From Pseudomonas sp. GV071 (GTDB taxonomy: Bacteria; Pseudomonadota; Gammaproteobacteria; Pseudomonadales; Pseudomonadaceae): DNA of 64,000 nt. Under the pieces are notes generated by a model. That model was not told the origin of the DNA, did no database searches, and worked only from the letters and a program-made list of their open reading frames with translations. Below are positions 44,517-53,901 of this stretch, one piece after another (position 1 is the stretch's first letter; the number at the start of each line of letters is the position of its first letter). The translations under genes and the position numbers were made by a program. The DNA is taken from the NCBI RefSeq assembly GCF_003050835.1, contig NZ_QAOJ01000005.1:248001-312000 (forward strand), in the 5' to 3' direction.

Positions 44517-44546
44517 CCTAACTACTTAACGCCAAGGATGCAAACC

Positions 44547-45974
44547 ATGTCCGAATCCGCTCACAAACTACGTTTAGGTGCGCTGGTCGCCCTGGTCGTC
44601 GGCTCGATGATTGGCGGTGGGATTTTCTCCTTACCGCAAAACATGGCCGCCAGTGCCGATGTCGGCGCAGTACTTATCGGTTGGGCCATCACCGCCGTCG
44701 GCATGCTCACGCTGGCGTTTGTGTTCCAGACCCTGGCCAACCGCAAACCCAATCTCGATGGCGGTGTGTACGCCTACGCCAAAGCCGGCTTCGGCGACTA
44801 CATGGGCTTCTCTTCCGCCTGGGGCTACTGGATCAGCGCCTGGCTGGGCAACGTCGGCTACTTCGTGCTGTTGTTCAGCACCCTCGGTTACTTCCTGCCA
44901 GTGTTCGGTGAGGGCAATACCCCGGCGGCCATCATTGGCGCCTCGGTGGTGTTGTGGGCCGTGCACTTTCTGGTGCTGCGCGGGGTGAAGGAAGCCGCCT
45001 TCATCAACCTGGTGACCACCGTGGCCAAGGTGGTGCCGCTGCTGCTGTTTATTCTGATCGCCTTCTTCGCCTTCAAGCTGGACATCTTCACCGCGGACGT
45101 CTGGGGCAAGATGAATCCGGACCTGGGCAGCGTGATGAACCAGGTGCGCAACATGATGCTGGTCACCGTCTGGGTGTTCATCGGCATCGAAGGCGCGAGC
45201 ATCTTTTCCGCCCGGGCCGAAAAACGTTCGGACGTCGGCAAGGCCACCATCATCGGCTTTATCAGCGTGCTGCTGATTCTGGTGCTGGTGAACGTGCTGT
45301 CGCTGGGGATCATGACTCAGCCTGAACTGGCCAAACTGCAGAACCCGTCGATGGCCGCTGTGCTTGAGCATGTGGTGGGCCACTGGGGCGCAGTTCTGAT
45401 CAGCGTCGGTCTGATCATCTCGCTGGTCGGTGCCCTGCTGTCGTGGGTGCTGCTGTGTGCGGAAATTCTGTTTGCCGCCGCCAACGACCACACCATGCCG
45501 GCCTTCCTGCGCAAGGAAAACGCCAACCACGCGCCGGTCAATGCGCTGTGGCTGACCAACGCCATGGTGCAGATCTTCCTGGTCATCACCCTGTTCTCGG
45601 CCAGCACCTACCTGTCGCTGATCTACCTCGCCACCTCGATGATCCTGGTGCCTTACCTGTGGTCGGCGGCCTACGCCTTGTTGCTGGCGGTGCGCGGGGA
45701 AACCTATGAGCAGGATGCCAAGGAGCGCAACAAGGACCTGCTCATTGCTGCCGTGGCCACTATTTATGCGGTGTGGCTGCTGTACGCCGGCGGCACCAAG
45801 TACCTGCTGCTGTCGGCACTCCTGTATGCCCCCGGCGCCTTCCTGTTCGCCAAGGCCAAACGGGAACTTGGCCAACCCATCTTCACCCAGATCGAAAAAG
45901 GCATTTTCGCTCTGGTGGTTATCGGCGCCCTGGTAGCGGCCTACGGCCTCTACGACGGCTTCCTGACCCTCTGA
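44547..45974 (+). CDS. arcD: Arginine/ornithine antiporter
   Basis: ArcD exchanges external arginine for ornithine, feeding the arginine deiminase pathway. The start is the second ATG, giving MSESAHKLRLGALVALVVGSMIGGGIFSLPQNMA (475 residues), because AAGGA sits 8 bases upstream and overlaps the first ATG. It is an APC-superfamily carrier with about 12-13 membrane segments and the GSMIGGGIF substrate-loop motif of segment 1. It is first of arcDABC, behind an ANR box, so oxygen limitation should induce it. Confidence 0.95.
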   Translation: MSESAHKLRLGALVALVVGSMIGGGIFSLPQNMAASADVGAVLIGWAITAVGMLTLAFVFQTLANRKPNLDGGVYAYAKAGFGDYMGFSSAWGYWISAWLGNVGYFVLLFSTLGYFLPVFGEGNTPAAIIGASVVLWAVHFLVLRGVKEAAFINLVTTVAKVVPLLLFILIAFFAFKLDIFTADVWGKMNPDLGSVMNQVRNMMLVTVWVFIGIEGASIFSARAEKRSDVGKATIIGFISVLLILVLVNVLSLGIMTQPELAKLQNPSMAAVLEHVVGHWGAVLISVGLIISLVGALLSWVLLCAEILFAAANDHTMPAFLRKENANHAPVNALWLTNAMVQIFLVITLFSASTYLSLIYLATSMILVPYLWSAAYALLLAVRGETYEQDAKERNKDLLIAAVATIYAVWLLYAGGTKYLLLSALLYAPGAFLFAKAKRELGQPIFTQIEKGIFALVVIGALVAAYGLYDGFLTL

Positions 45975-46002
45975 TTTGTGACTGTTTGAAAGGAGAACTG
46001 CC

Positions 46003-47253
46003 ATGTCCAAAGTAAAACTAGGTGTCCACTCCGAAGCGGGCAAATTGCACAAGGTGATGGTCTGCTCGCCAGGGCTCGCGCACCAGCGCCTGACTCCGAG
46101 CAACTGCGATGAACTGCTGTTCGACGACGTGCTGTGGGTCAGCCAGGCCAAGCGCGACCATTTCGACTTCACCACCAAGATGCGCGAGCGTGGCGTCGAA
46201 GTGGTGGAAATGCACAACCTGCTGGCCGAAACGGTTGCCATCCCAGAAGCGCGCAACTGGATTCTCGACCGCAAAATTACCGCCAACCAAGTGGGCCTGG
46301 GGCTGGTAAACGAAGTCCGCTCCTGGCTCGAAAGCCTCGAACCGCGCGCGCTGGCGCAGTACCTGATTGGCGGCGTATCGGGGGGCGATCTGCCAGACAG
46401 CTTCGGCGGCAAGGCCATCGAAATGTTCCGCGGCTACCTGGGCGGTTCCAGCTTCATTCTGCCGCCGCTGCCGAACACCCAATTCACCCGCGACAACACC
46501 TGCTGGATCTACGGCGGGGTGAGCCTCAACCCGATGTACTGGCCAGCGCGCCGGCAGGAAACGCTGCTGGTGACTGCCATCTATAAATTCCACCCCGACT
46601 TCGTCAACGCCGACTTCAAAGTCTGGTACGGCGACCCCGACCAGGACCACGGCGCGGCCTCGCTGGAAGGCGGCGACGTGATGCCGATCGGCAATGGCGT
46701 GGTGCTGGTGGGCATGGGCGAACGCACCACCCACCAGGCGATTGGCCAACTGGCGCAGTCGCTGTTCGCCAATAAGGCGGCGGAACGGGTGATCGTTGCC
46801 GGCCTGCCAAAATCCCGCGCGGCGATGCACCTGGACACCGTGTTCAGCTTCTGCGACCGCGACCTGGTAACGGTGTTCGCCGAAGCGGTAGACGCCATCG
46901 TGCCGTTCAGCATCCGCCCCGACGGCGCCCGCCCGGACGGCCTCGATGTGCGCCGCGAAGACCAGCACTTCATCAAAGTGGTGGCCGAAGCCCTGAAACT
47001 GAAAGAACTGCGCGTGGTGCCCACCGGTGGCAACACCTTCGAGGCTGAGCGCGAGCAGTGGGACGACGGCAACAACGTGGTGGCGCTGGAGCCCGGGGTG
47101 GTGGTCGGTTACGACCGCAACACCTATACCAACACCTTGCTGCGCAAGGCCGGCGTGGAAGTCATCACCATCAGCGCCGGTGAACTGGGCCGCGGTCGTG
47201 GCGGTGGCCACTGCATGACCTGCCCGATCATTCGTGACCCGATCGACTACTAA
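46003..47253 (+). CDS. arcA: Arginine deiminase
   Basis: ArcA hydrolyses arginine to citrulline and ammonia. The 416 residues contain the active-site elements [24 protein letters not shown], His276 in [28 protein letters not shown], and the nucleophile Cys404 in GGGHCMTCP near the C-terminus, matching the P. aeruginosa enzyme in length and arrangement. It starts 28 bp after arcD with a strong AAAGGAG site. Confidence 0.98.
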   Translation: MSKVKLGVHSEAGKLHKVMVCSPGLAHQRLTPSNCDELLFDDVLWVSQAKRDHFDFTTKMRERGVEVVEMHNLLAETVAIPEARNWILDRKITANQVGLGLVNEVRSWLESLEPRALAQYLIGGVSGGDLPDSFGGKAIEMFRGYLGGSSFILPPLPNTQFTRDNTCWIYGGVSLNPMYWPARRQETLLVTAIYKFHPDFVNADFKVWYGDPDQDHGAASLEGGDVMPIGNGVVLVGMGERTTHQAIGQLAQSLFANKAAERVIVAGLPKSRAAMHLDTVFSFCDRDLVTVFAEAVDAIVPFSIRPDGARPDGLDVRREDQHFIKVVAEALKLKELRVVPTGGNTFEAEREQWDDGNNVVALEPGVVVGYDRNTYTNTLLRKAGVEVITISAGELGRGRGGGHCMTCPIIRDPIDY

Positions 47254-47341
47254 GCCCTAGCGCGAAACGACTACCCAGCCAACGGCGCCGACGCTCACAA
47301 GGCAACGGCGCTCATGCAACGCTTGTACAGGAGTTTGAAAA

Positions 47342-48352
47342 ATGGCGTTCAACATGCACAACCGCAACGTACTCAGCCTGATGCACCACACTCAGCGTGA
47401 GCTACGTTTTCTCCTCGACCTGTCCCGCGACCTGAAACGCGCCAAATACACCGGTACCGAACAGCAGCACCTGAAGCGCAAAAACATCGCGCTGATCTTC
47501 GAAAAAACCTCCACCCGCACCCGCTGCGCGTTCGAAGTGGCGGCCTATGACCAGGGCGCCAGCGTCACCTACATCGACCCCAGCTCGTCGCAGATCGGCC
47601 ACAAGGAAAGCATGAAGGACACCGCCCGCGTACTCGGCCGGATGTTCGATGCCATCGAATACCGTGGCTATGGCCAGGAGATCGTCGAAGAGCTCGCGCA
47701 ATACGCCGGGGTGCCGGTATTCAACGGCCTCACCGCCGAATTCCACCCGACCCAGATGATCGCCGACGTACTGACCATGCGTGAGCACAGCGACAAGCCG
47801 CTGCATGACATCAGCTACGCCTACCTCGGCGATGCCCGTTACAACATGGGTAACTCGCTGCTGATGATCGGTGCCAAGCTCGGCATGGACGTGCGCATCG
47901 GCGCGCCGAAAGCGCTATGGCCAAGCGACGAGTTCGTCAAAGAGTGCCAGGGTTTTGCCGAGGAAAGTGGCGCCCGCATCACCCTCACCGAAGACCCGAA
48001 AGAAGCGGTCAAGGGTGTGGACTTCATCCACACCGACGTCTGGGTTTCCATGGGTGAGCCGGTGGATGCCTGGGACGAGCGCATCAAGCAACTGCTGCCC
48101 TACCAGGTGAACACCGAGATGATGAAAGCCTCGGGCAACCCGCGGGTGAAGTTCATGCACTGCCTGCCGGCGTTCCATAACAGCGAAACCAAGGTCGGCA
48201 AAGACATCGCCAGCCGTTATCCACACCTGGCCAATGGCGTGGAAGTGACCGAAGACGTGTTCGAGTCGCCCGCCAACATTGCCTTCGAGCAGGCGGAAAA
48301 CCGCATGCACACCATCAAGGCGATTCTGGTCGCGGCAATGGCCGATATCTGA
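47342..48352 (+). CDS. arcB: Catabolic ornithine carbamoyltransferase
   Basis: ArcB phosphorolyses citrulline to ornithine and carbamoyl phosphate. The 336 residues show the carbamoyl-phosphate loop STRTRCAFE (57-65), [12 protein letters not shown], and the ornithine loop HCLPAFHN. Glu106 (105 without the initiator Met) in DAIEYRGYG is the residue linked to the cooperativity that keeps the Pseudomonas catabolic enzyme from running backwards. The arcA-arcB gap is 88 bp, without a clear terminator. Confidence 0.98.
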   Translation: MAFNMHNRNVLSLMHHTQRELRFLLDLSRDLKRAKYTGTEQQHLKRKNIALIFEKTSTRTRCAFEVAAYDQGASVTYIDPSSSQIGHKESMKDTARVLGRMFDAIEYRGYGQEIVEELAQYAGVPVFNGLTAEFHPTQMIADVLTMREHSDKPLHDISYAYLGDARYNMGNSLLMIGAKLGMDVRIGAPKALWPSDEFVKECQGFAEESGARITLTEDPKEAVKGVDFIHTDVWVSMGEPVDAWDERIKQLLPYQVNTEMMKASGNPRVKFMHCLPAFHNSETKVGKDIASRYPHLANGVEVTEDVFESPANIAFEQAENRMHTIKAILVAAMADI

Positions 48353-48430
48353 CCGCCCTGCGGCGCGGCGGCCTCGGCTGCCGCGCTGCTCCCCTCTTTG
48401 TTTCAGGCTTTCCAATTAAGGAGAAGGCTC

Positions 48431-49360
48431 ATGCGCATTGTCGTCGCCCTGGGGGGTAACGCCCTGCTGCGCCGTGGCGAACCCATGACTGCGGACAACC
48501 AACGGGAAAACGTCCGCGTCGCCGCCGAACAGATCGCCAAGATCGCCGCCGGCAACCAACTGGTGATCGCCCATGGCAATGGTCCACAAGTGGGGCTGCT
48601 GGCCCTGCAAGCGGCCGCCTACACCTCGGTAAACCCCTACCCGCTGGATGTGCTCGGCGCCGAAACCGAAGGCATGATCGGCTACATGATCGAACAGGAA
48701 CTGGGCAACCTGCTGCCCATCGAAGTGCCGTTCGCCACCCTGCTGACCCAGGTGGAAGTCGACGCCAACGACCCGGCCTTCAGCAACCCGACCAAACCGA
48801 TCGGCCCGGTGTATTCAAAAGAAGATGCCGAGCGCCTGGCCGCCGAAAAAGGCTGGAGCATTGCCCCTGACGGCGACAAGTTCCGCCGCGTGGTGGCCAG
48901 CCCACGGCCAAAGCAGATCTTCGAAATCCGCCCGGTGAAATGGCTGCTGGAACACGGCACCATCGTCATCTGCGCGGGTGGTGGCGGCATCCCCACTCGC
49001 TACAACGCCGCTGGCAAACTCGAAGGCGTGGAAGCGGTGATCGACAAGGACCTGTGCTCGGCACTGCTGGCCGAACAGCTTGATTCCGAGTTGCTGGTGA
49101 TCGCCACCGACGTGGCCGCCACCTATATCGACTGGGGCAAACCGACGCAGAAAGCCATCGCCGAAGCCCACCCGGACGAGTTGGAGCGCCTGGGTTTTGC
49201 CGCCGGTTCCATGGGGCCGAAAGTGCAGGCGGCCTGCGAGTTCGCGCGCAATACCGGCAAGGTCGCGGTAATTGGCTCGTTGGCCGATATCGAAGCCATT
49301 GTGCAAGGTAAGGCGGGTACCCGGGTGACCACTGCCAAGCCCGGCCTGAGCTACCGCTAA
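48431..49360 (+). CDS. arcC: Carbamate kinase
   Basis: ArcC transfers the phosphate of carbamoyl phosphate to ADP, the ATP-yielding step of fermentative arginine use. The start is [18 protein letters not shown] with AAGGAGAAG 7 bases upstream, giving 309 residues; the longer frame is not conserved. Amino-acid-kinase motifs are visible: [29 protein letters not shown] and [16 protein letters not shown]. It is the last gene of the arc operon; REP and inverted-repeat sequence follow. Confidence 0.97.
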   Translation: MRIVVALGGNALLRRGEPMTADNQRENVRVAAEQIAKIAAGNQLVIAHGNGPQVGLLALQAAAYTSVNPYPLDVLGAETEGMIGYMIEQELGNLLPIEVPFATLLTQVEVDANDPAFSNPTKPIGPVYSKEDAERLAAEKGWSIAPDGDKFRRVVASPRPKQIFEIRPVKWLLEHGTIVICAGGGGIPTRYNAAGKLEGVEAVIDKDLCSALLAEQLDSELLVIATDVAATYIDWGKPTQKAIAEAHPDELERLGFAAGSMGPKVQAACEFARNTGKVAVIGSLADIEAIVQGKAGTRVTTAKPGLSYR

Positions 49361-49372
49361 CCCGCTCCCCTC

Positions 49373-49452
49373 GTAGGAGCGGCCGGTCCGGCGCTCCGGT
49401 CAGCCGCGATGCTTTTGGAATCAAGAGCATCGCGGCTAAAGCCGCTCTTACG
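49373..49452. repeat. REP doublet, GTAGGAGCGGC subtype
   Basis: The left half is degenerate (GTAGGAGCGGCCGG...GTCAGCCGCGATGCTTTTG) and the right half is a good copy (CATCGCGGCTAAAGCCGCTCTTAC). It lies in the arcC-fabY gap. Confidence 0.8.
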
Positions 49453-49490
49453 ATTCTTCTACGCCCGTCCAATCTCCTGCCTACAGACGC

Positions 49491-49534
49491 TTGACGGCAA
49501 ACAAGCTTGCCGTCAACAGTGACTCACGGGTCAC
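49491..49534. promoter_or_regulatory. Two adjacent inverted repeats upstream of fabY
   Basis: TTGACGGCAA-N6-TTGCCGTCAA (49491-49516) has perfect ten-base arms. GTGAC-N6-GTCAC (49519-49534) follows two bases later. They lie 110-155 bp before the fabY start and could be operators, or the first could be a hairpin terminator of arcC, although it lacks a T-tract. Confidence 0.5.
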
Positions 49535-49644
49535 AACCCGCGTCAGCATAGTCTCTCGATCACGCGAGCCCACTTCGTGGGCCGCTCTTCATCATTTTTA
49601 GTGATCGGCTATTGGCTAAGTATTTTTTCAGGAGCGTGCGCTAG

Positions 49645-51546
49645 ATGTCTCGACTACCAGTCATCGTAGGGTTTGGTGGGTACAACGCCGCAGGCCGAAG
49701 CTCGTTTCACCATGGCTTCCGTCGTACCGTCATCGAGTCGATGGACGCCGCCGCGCGCCAGGAAACCCTGCTGGGCCTGGCGGTGATGATGAAGCTGGTC
49801 AGCCGGGTAGACGACACCTATCAAGACAACGCAGGCAAAACCCTGAGCGCCGCCGAGATCGAGCAGCGCTTCGCTCCGCAGATTCTGCAATCCACCCTGG
49901 TGCGGCGCATCGAAAAACAGCACCTGGACCCCGATGCCGTGCACTGGCAGAAGAGCCTGGAAGCCGACACCGGCGCCCAGCCACTGACCTTCACCACTCA
50001 GCGCAAACAACTGCCCGAGCCCTTGCCGGCCAACTGGGCGGTGGAAACCCTCGACGGCAACCAGGTTCAGGTCACCATCCACGGCAGCTGCGAATTCAAG
50101 GTCGACAGCTACCGCGCCCTCAGCGTGAAATCCGCCGGGCAGTTGCCCACCGGCTTCGAGCCAAGCGAGCTGTACAACTCGCGCTTCCACCCGCGCGGCC
50201 TGCAGATGTCGGTGGTTGCCGCCACCGACGCCCTGCGCTCCACCGGCATCGACTGGCAGACCATCGTCAGCCATGTGCAGCCCGATGAAGTGGCGGTGTT
50301 CTCCGGCAGCATCATGAGCCAGCTCGATGAAAACGGTTTCGGCGGCCTGATGCAGTCACGCCTCAAGGGCAATCGCGTGTCGGCCAAACAATTGCCGCTG
50401 GGCTTCAACAGCATGCCCACCGATTTCATCAACGCCTACGTGCTGGGCAGCGTCGGCACCACCGGCACGGTCACCGGCGCCTGCGCCACCTTCCTCTACA
50501 ACCTGCAGAAAGCCATCGACGTGATCAACGCCGGGCACGTGCGGGTGGCGATTGTCGGCAACAGCGAAGCGCCGATTCTGTCCGAGTGCATCGAGGGCTA
50601 CAGCGCCATGGGTGCCCTGGCTACCGAAGAAGGCCTGCGCCTGATCGAGGGTCGTGACGACGTCGACTTCCGCCGCGCCAGCCGCCCGTTTGGCGAGAAC
50701 TGTGGTTTTACCCTGGCCGAGTCGGCGCAGTACGTGGTGCTGATGGACGACGCCCTGGCCCTGGAGCTGGGCGCCGATATCCATGGCGCGGTGGCCGATG
50801 TGTTCATCAACGCCGATGGTTTCAAGAAATCCATTTCCGCCCCCGGCCCGGGCAATTACCTGACCGTGGCCAAGGCCGTGGCCAGCGCCGTACAGATTGT
50901 TGGCCTGGAAGGAGTGCAGAAACGCAGTTTTATCCATGCCCACGGCTCCAGCACGCCGGCTAACCGCGTTACCGAATCGGAACTGCTCGACCGCGTGGCC
51001 GCGGCGTTCAAGATCGACAGCTGGCCGGTCACCGCCGTCAAAGCCTTTGTCGGCCACTCCCTGGCCACCGCCAGCGGCGACCAGTTGATCTCGGCGCTGG
51101 GCACCTTCAAGTACGGCATCATCCCCGGCATCAAGACCATCGACGCCGTAGCCCCGGACGTGCACCAGCAACACCTGGCCATCACCACCGAAGACCGCAG
51201 CCGCGATGCCGAGCAACTGGACGTGTGCTTTATCAACTCCAAAGGCTTTGGCGGCAATAACGCCAGCGGCGTGATCCTCGCCCCGCACGTGGCCGAACGC
51301 ATGCTGAAAAAGCGCCATGGCGAGGCAGCGTTTGCCGACTACCTCAGCCGCCGCGAACAGACCCGCGCCACGGCCGAGGCCTACAACCAACGGGCGCTGA
51401 ATGGCCAGCTCGACATCATCTACAACTTCGGCCAGGACATGATCGAAGACCAGGCGATCGAAATCAGCGCCGAGCAGATGCGCATTCCGGGCTTCAGTCA
51501 GCCGCTGGTGTTCAAGAAGGATGAGCGGTTCAAGGACATGTTGTAG
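49645..51546 (+). CDS. fabY: Beta-ketoacyl-ACP synthase FabY
   Basis: A 633-residue thiolase-fold condensing enzyme. It fits FabY, which in P. aeruginosa starts fatty acid synthesis by condensing acetyl-CoA with malonyl-ACP in place of FabH. The catalytic set is complete: Cys280 in GTVTGACATFLYNL, His433 in IHAHGSSTPAN and His471 in FVGHSLATASGDQ. The first ~200 residues are an extra N-terminal region typical of this large KAS type. The location right after arcC matches PA5174 (from memory). Inverted repeats upstream may mediate control. Confidence 0.9.
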   Translation: MSRLPVIVGFGGYNAAGRSSFHHGFRRTVIESMDAAARQETLLGLAVMMKLVSRVDDTYQDNAGKTLSAAEIEQRFAPQILQSTLVRRIEKQHLDPDAVHWQKSLEADTGAQPLTFTTQRKQLPEPLPANWAVETLDGNQVQVTIHGSCEFKVDSYRALSVKSAGQLPTGFEPSELYNSRFHPRGLQMSVVAATDALRSTGIDWQTIVSHVQPDEVAVFSGSIMSQLDENGFGGLMQSRLKGNRVSAKQLPLGFNSMPTDFINAYVLGSVGTTGTVTGACATFLYNLQKAIDVINAGHVRVAIVGNSEAPILSECIEGYSAMGALATEEGLRLIEGRDDVDFRRASRPFGENCGFTLAESAQYVVLMDDALALELGADIHGAVADVFINADGFKKSISAPGPGNYLTVAKAVASAVQIVGLEGVQKRSFIHAHGSSTPANRVTESELLDRVAAAFKIDSWPVTAVKAFVGHSLATASGDQLISALGTFKYGIIPGIKTIDAVAPDVHQQHLAITTEDRSRDAEQLDVCFINSKGFGGNNASGVILAPHVAERMLKKRHGEAAFADYLSRREQTRATAEAYNQRALNGQLDIIYNFGQDMIEDQAIEISAEQMRIPGFSQPLVFKKDERFKDML

Positions 51547-51570
51547 GCAGGCCGGAGTTAGGGCTGCTTT

Positions 51571-51635
51571 TGTGGGAGGGGCTTCAGCCGCGAGTTTTTA
51601 AAATCAAAAGCATCGCGGCTGAAGCCCCTCCCACA
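51571..51635. repeat. REP doublet, GTGGGAGGGGC subtype
   Basis: TGTGGGAGGGGCTTCAGCCG and its inverted copy CGGCTGAAGCCCCTCCCACA are separated by about 25 AT-rich bases. It lies between the convergent fabY and cysQ genes. Confidence 0.92.
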
Positions 51636-51662
51636 TCGATCTCCTGAAACGGAAGAATGCGG

Positions 51663-52490
51663 CTAAACGCTCAGGCCTTTCGCCAAGCGCAGCAACTCGC
51701 CACGCCAGCTGGCATTCGCCGGCAACGCCAGAAAGAACGGATTGAGGAACGACTCACGGGCTTCGTAGGTGAGCACCTCACCGTGAATATCCAGCACCTC
51801 CCCCCCCGCCCCTTCCAGCACGCCTTGTGCGGCGGCGGTGTCCCATTGCGAAGTGGGTGCCAGGCGCGGGTAGCAATCGGCAGCGCCTTCGGCCAGCAGG
51901 CAGAACTTCAGCGAGCTGCCGACGCTGGCCAATTGCAGATCACCAAACAACAGCGTCAGCCCGGCCAGCAACTGTTCCTGCTCGGGGCTGGAATGACGAC
52001 GGCTGGCGACCACGGTAAAGGCCTGCTCCGGCGCATTTCGCACCGTCACCGCCTGCGGCTGGCCATGGGCATCGCAGCGCCAGGCGCCGATGTCAGCACC
52101 ACCATAGAAGTAGCGGCCGGTGGTGGGCATACCGACCACGCCGAACAGCACCTTGCCGCGCTCAACCAGGGCGACGTTGACGGTGAACTCGTCACTGCCG
52201 CTGATAAATTCCTTGGTGCCATCCAGCGGGTCGACCACCCACCAGCGGGTCCACGACGCGCGCTCGCTGAGGGGAATGTCGGCAGCCTCTTCGGACAACA
52301 CCGGAATGCTCGGGTCCAGGGCAGTAAGCCCGGCCAGCAGAATATGGTGGGCGGCCAGGTCAGCGGCGGTGACTGGCGAATCATCGGCCTTGGCGGTCAC
52401 CGCCACACCACTGCGCCAGAACGGCAGAATGGCGGCGCCGGCCTCACGGGCCAGGGCCACCACCTGCTCCATCAGCGGCAGCAGGCTCAT
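51663..52490 (-). CDS. cysQ: 3'(2'),5'-bisphosphate nucleotidase
   Basis: CysQ degrades 3'-phosphoadenosine 5'-phosphate (PAP), the by-product of sulfate assimilation. The 275-residue inositol-monophosphatase-fold protein shows the metal sites SPVTAADLAAH, LSEEAADIPLSER and VDPLDGTKEFISG, and the second-half motif YPRLAPTSQWDTAAAQGVLE with WDTAA. Typical CysQ proteins are about 250-270 residues. It overlaps the upstream nudE gene by 4 nt, forming a nudE-cysQ transcription unit. Confidence 0.94.
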   Translation of the reverse strand: MSLLPLMEQVVALAREAGAAILPFWRSGVAVTAKADDSPVTAADLAAHHILLAGLTALDPSIPVLSEEAADIPLSERASWTRWWVVDPLDGTKEFISGSDEFTVNVALVERGKVLFGVVGMPTTGRYFYGGADIGAWRCDAHGQPQAVTVRNAPEQAFTVVASRRHSSPEQEQLLAGLTLLFGDLQLASVGSSLKFCLLAEGAADCYPRLAPTSQWDTAAAQGVLEGAGGEVLDIHGEVLTYEARESFLNPFFLALPANASWRGELLRLAKGLSV

Positions 52491-53065
52491 GGGCGCGGCG
52501 CCGGGTTGAATTCGCCGCGCTGGGTCAGCACGTCACGGGCCAGGTACAGCGCAGCCAGGGCACGGCCTTCGCTGAACTGCGGGTGCTGGGCCAGGCTCGC
52601 CAGCTCATGCAGGCTGAAGCGCTCAACGCCCATGGGCTCGGGTTCGTCGCCGGGCAGGGTTTCCGGGTACAGGTCACGGGCCAGCACCACTTGAATCACC
52701 TGGCTCATGTAGCCGGGCGACAGGCTCAGCTCGGTCAGACGCTCCAGCTTGCGCGCACCAAACCCCGCCTCTTCCTTGAGTTCGCGGTTGGCGGCATCGA
52801 GCACGTCTTCGCCCGGTTCGATCAGGCCCTTGGGGCACGACAACTGGTAGTCGTCCGTACCGGCGCAGTATTCCTCCACCAGCAACACATGCTCCTCATC
52901 CACCAGCGCCACGATCATCACCGCGCCGTAACCCACGCCCTTGCCCACCAACCGTTCGTAGGTGCGCTCTACGCCGTTGGTAAAGCGCAGCTGAAGTTCC
53001 TCGACACGAAACAGGCGGCTGCTCGCCACTATTTCGCGGTTGAGGACGGTGGGTTTCTGACGCAT
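52487..53065 (-). CDS. nudE: ADP-compounds hydrolase NudE
   Basis: A 192-residue Nudix hydrolase acting on NADH, ADP-ribose and diadenosine polyphosphates. The start MRQKPTVLNREIVASSRLFRVEE matches the family; 30 further upstream codons are unconserved. The Nudix box is canonical (GLIEPGEDVLDAANRELKEEAGFG, with REL-x-EE-x-G). The downstream SLSPGYMSQVIQVVLARDL supports the NudE group. It overlaps cysQ (ATGA) and is divergent from yrfG. Confidence 0.93.
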   Translation of the reverse strand: MRQKPTVLNREIVASSRLFRVEELQLRFTNGVERTYERLVGKGVGYGAVMIVALVDEEHVLLVEEYCAGTDDYQLSCPKGLIEPGEDVLDAANRELKEEAGFGARKLERLTELSLSPGYMSQVIQVVLARDLYPETLPGDEPEPMGVERFSLHELASLAQHPQFSEGRALAALYLARDVLTQRGEFNPAPRP

Positions 53066-53214
53066 GGGACGGCTCCTTGGCATGACCTGGCGGGTTATCA
53101 TAACGCGGCTTTCCGGATTATCGCCGCGCCAGATTGTGCGTGCCGGCTCAATCACGACCCTTTTCCCTTACAGGGTGTGTGAAAACGTCCCGTCCTATTG
53201 ATGAGCTTCCCGTC

Positions 53215-53880
53215 ATGCCTCAACTGCCCTGGTCCGCTATCGACACCGTCCTGCTCGACATGGACGGCACCTTGCTGGACCTGCATTTCGACAACCACTT
53301 CTGGCTTGAACACCTGCCCCAGCGTTACGCCGAGGTGCATGGCCTGAGCCGCGAGCAGGCCAATGCGCACATGCTGCCGCTGTTTCGCGAGCATGCCGGG
53401 CAGTTGAATTGGTACTGCACCGACTTCTGGACGGCGCAGTTGAACCTGCCGATTCGTGAACTGAAGCGGGAAGTGGCGCACCTGATTTCCCTGCGTCCGG
53501 ACGCCGACACATTCCTGGTCGCCCTACGCCAGGCCTGCAAGCGCGTGGTGCTGATCACCAATGCTCACCGCGACTCGCTGTCGCTGAAGCTGGAGCGCAT
53601 CGAACTGGCGCCCTATTTCGACCGCCTGATCAGCTCCCACGACTATGGTTTCCCCAAGGAAGACCAACGTTTCTGGGCCGCCCTGCAGGACGACTTCGCC
53701 TTCGAGCCGAGCCGCAGCCTGTTTATCGACGACAGCCTGCCGATTCTGCGCAGCGCCCAGCAGTACGGCGTGGCGCATTTGCTGGCGGTGCGCGAGCCGG
53801 ACAGTAGTAAAGGGCCGAAAGACACCGAAGAGTTCCCCGCGGTGGAAGACTATCGTTTGCTGATCGACGGCCTGGTTTAA
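53215..53880 (+). CDS. yrfG: GMP/IMP nucleotidase YrfG (HAD superfamily)
   Basis: A 221-residue HAD hydrolase. The start MPQLPWSAIDTVLLDMDGTLLDLHFDNHFW gives the nucleophile DMDGT at residues 15-19; an upstream extension is not conserved. Motif II is LITNAHRDSLSLKLE, and motif III/IV are FPKEDQRFWAAL and LFIDDSLPILRSAQQYG. In E. coli YrfG dephosphorylates purine nucleotides and is linked to nudE, as here on the opposite strand. Confidence 0.9.
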   Translation: MPQLPWSAIDTVLLDMDGTLLDLHFDNHFWLEHLPQRYAEVHGLSREQANAHMLPLFREHAGQLNWYCTDFWTAQLNLPIRELKREVAHLISLRPDADTFLVALRQACKRVVLITNAHRDSLSLKLERIELAPYFDRLISSHDYGFPKEDQRFWAALQDDFAFEPSRSLFIDDSLPILRSAQQYGVAHLLAVREPDSSKGPKDTEEFPAVEDYRLLIDGLV

Positions 53881-53901
53881 CCGCCATCACTGGAGTGCGA
53901 G

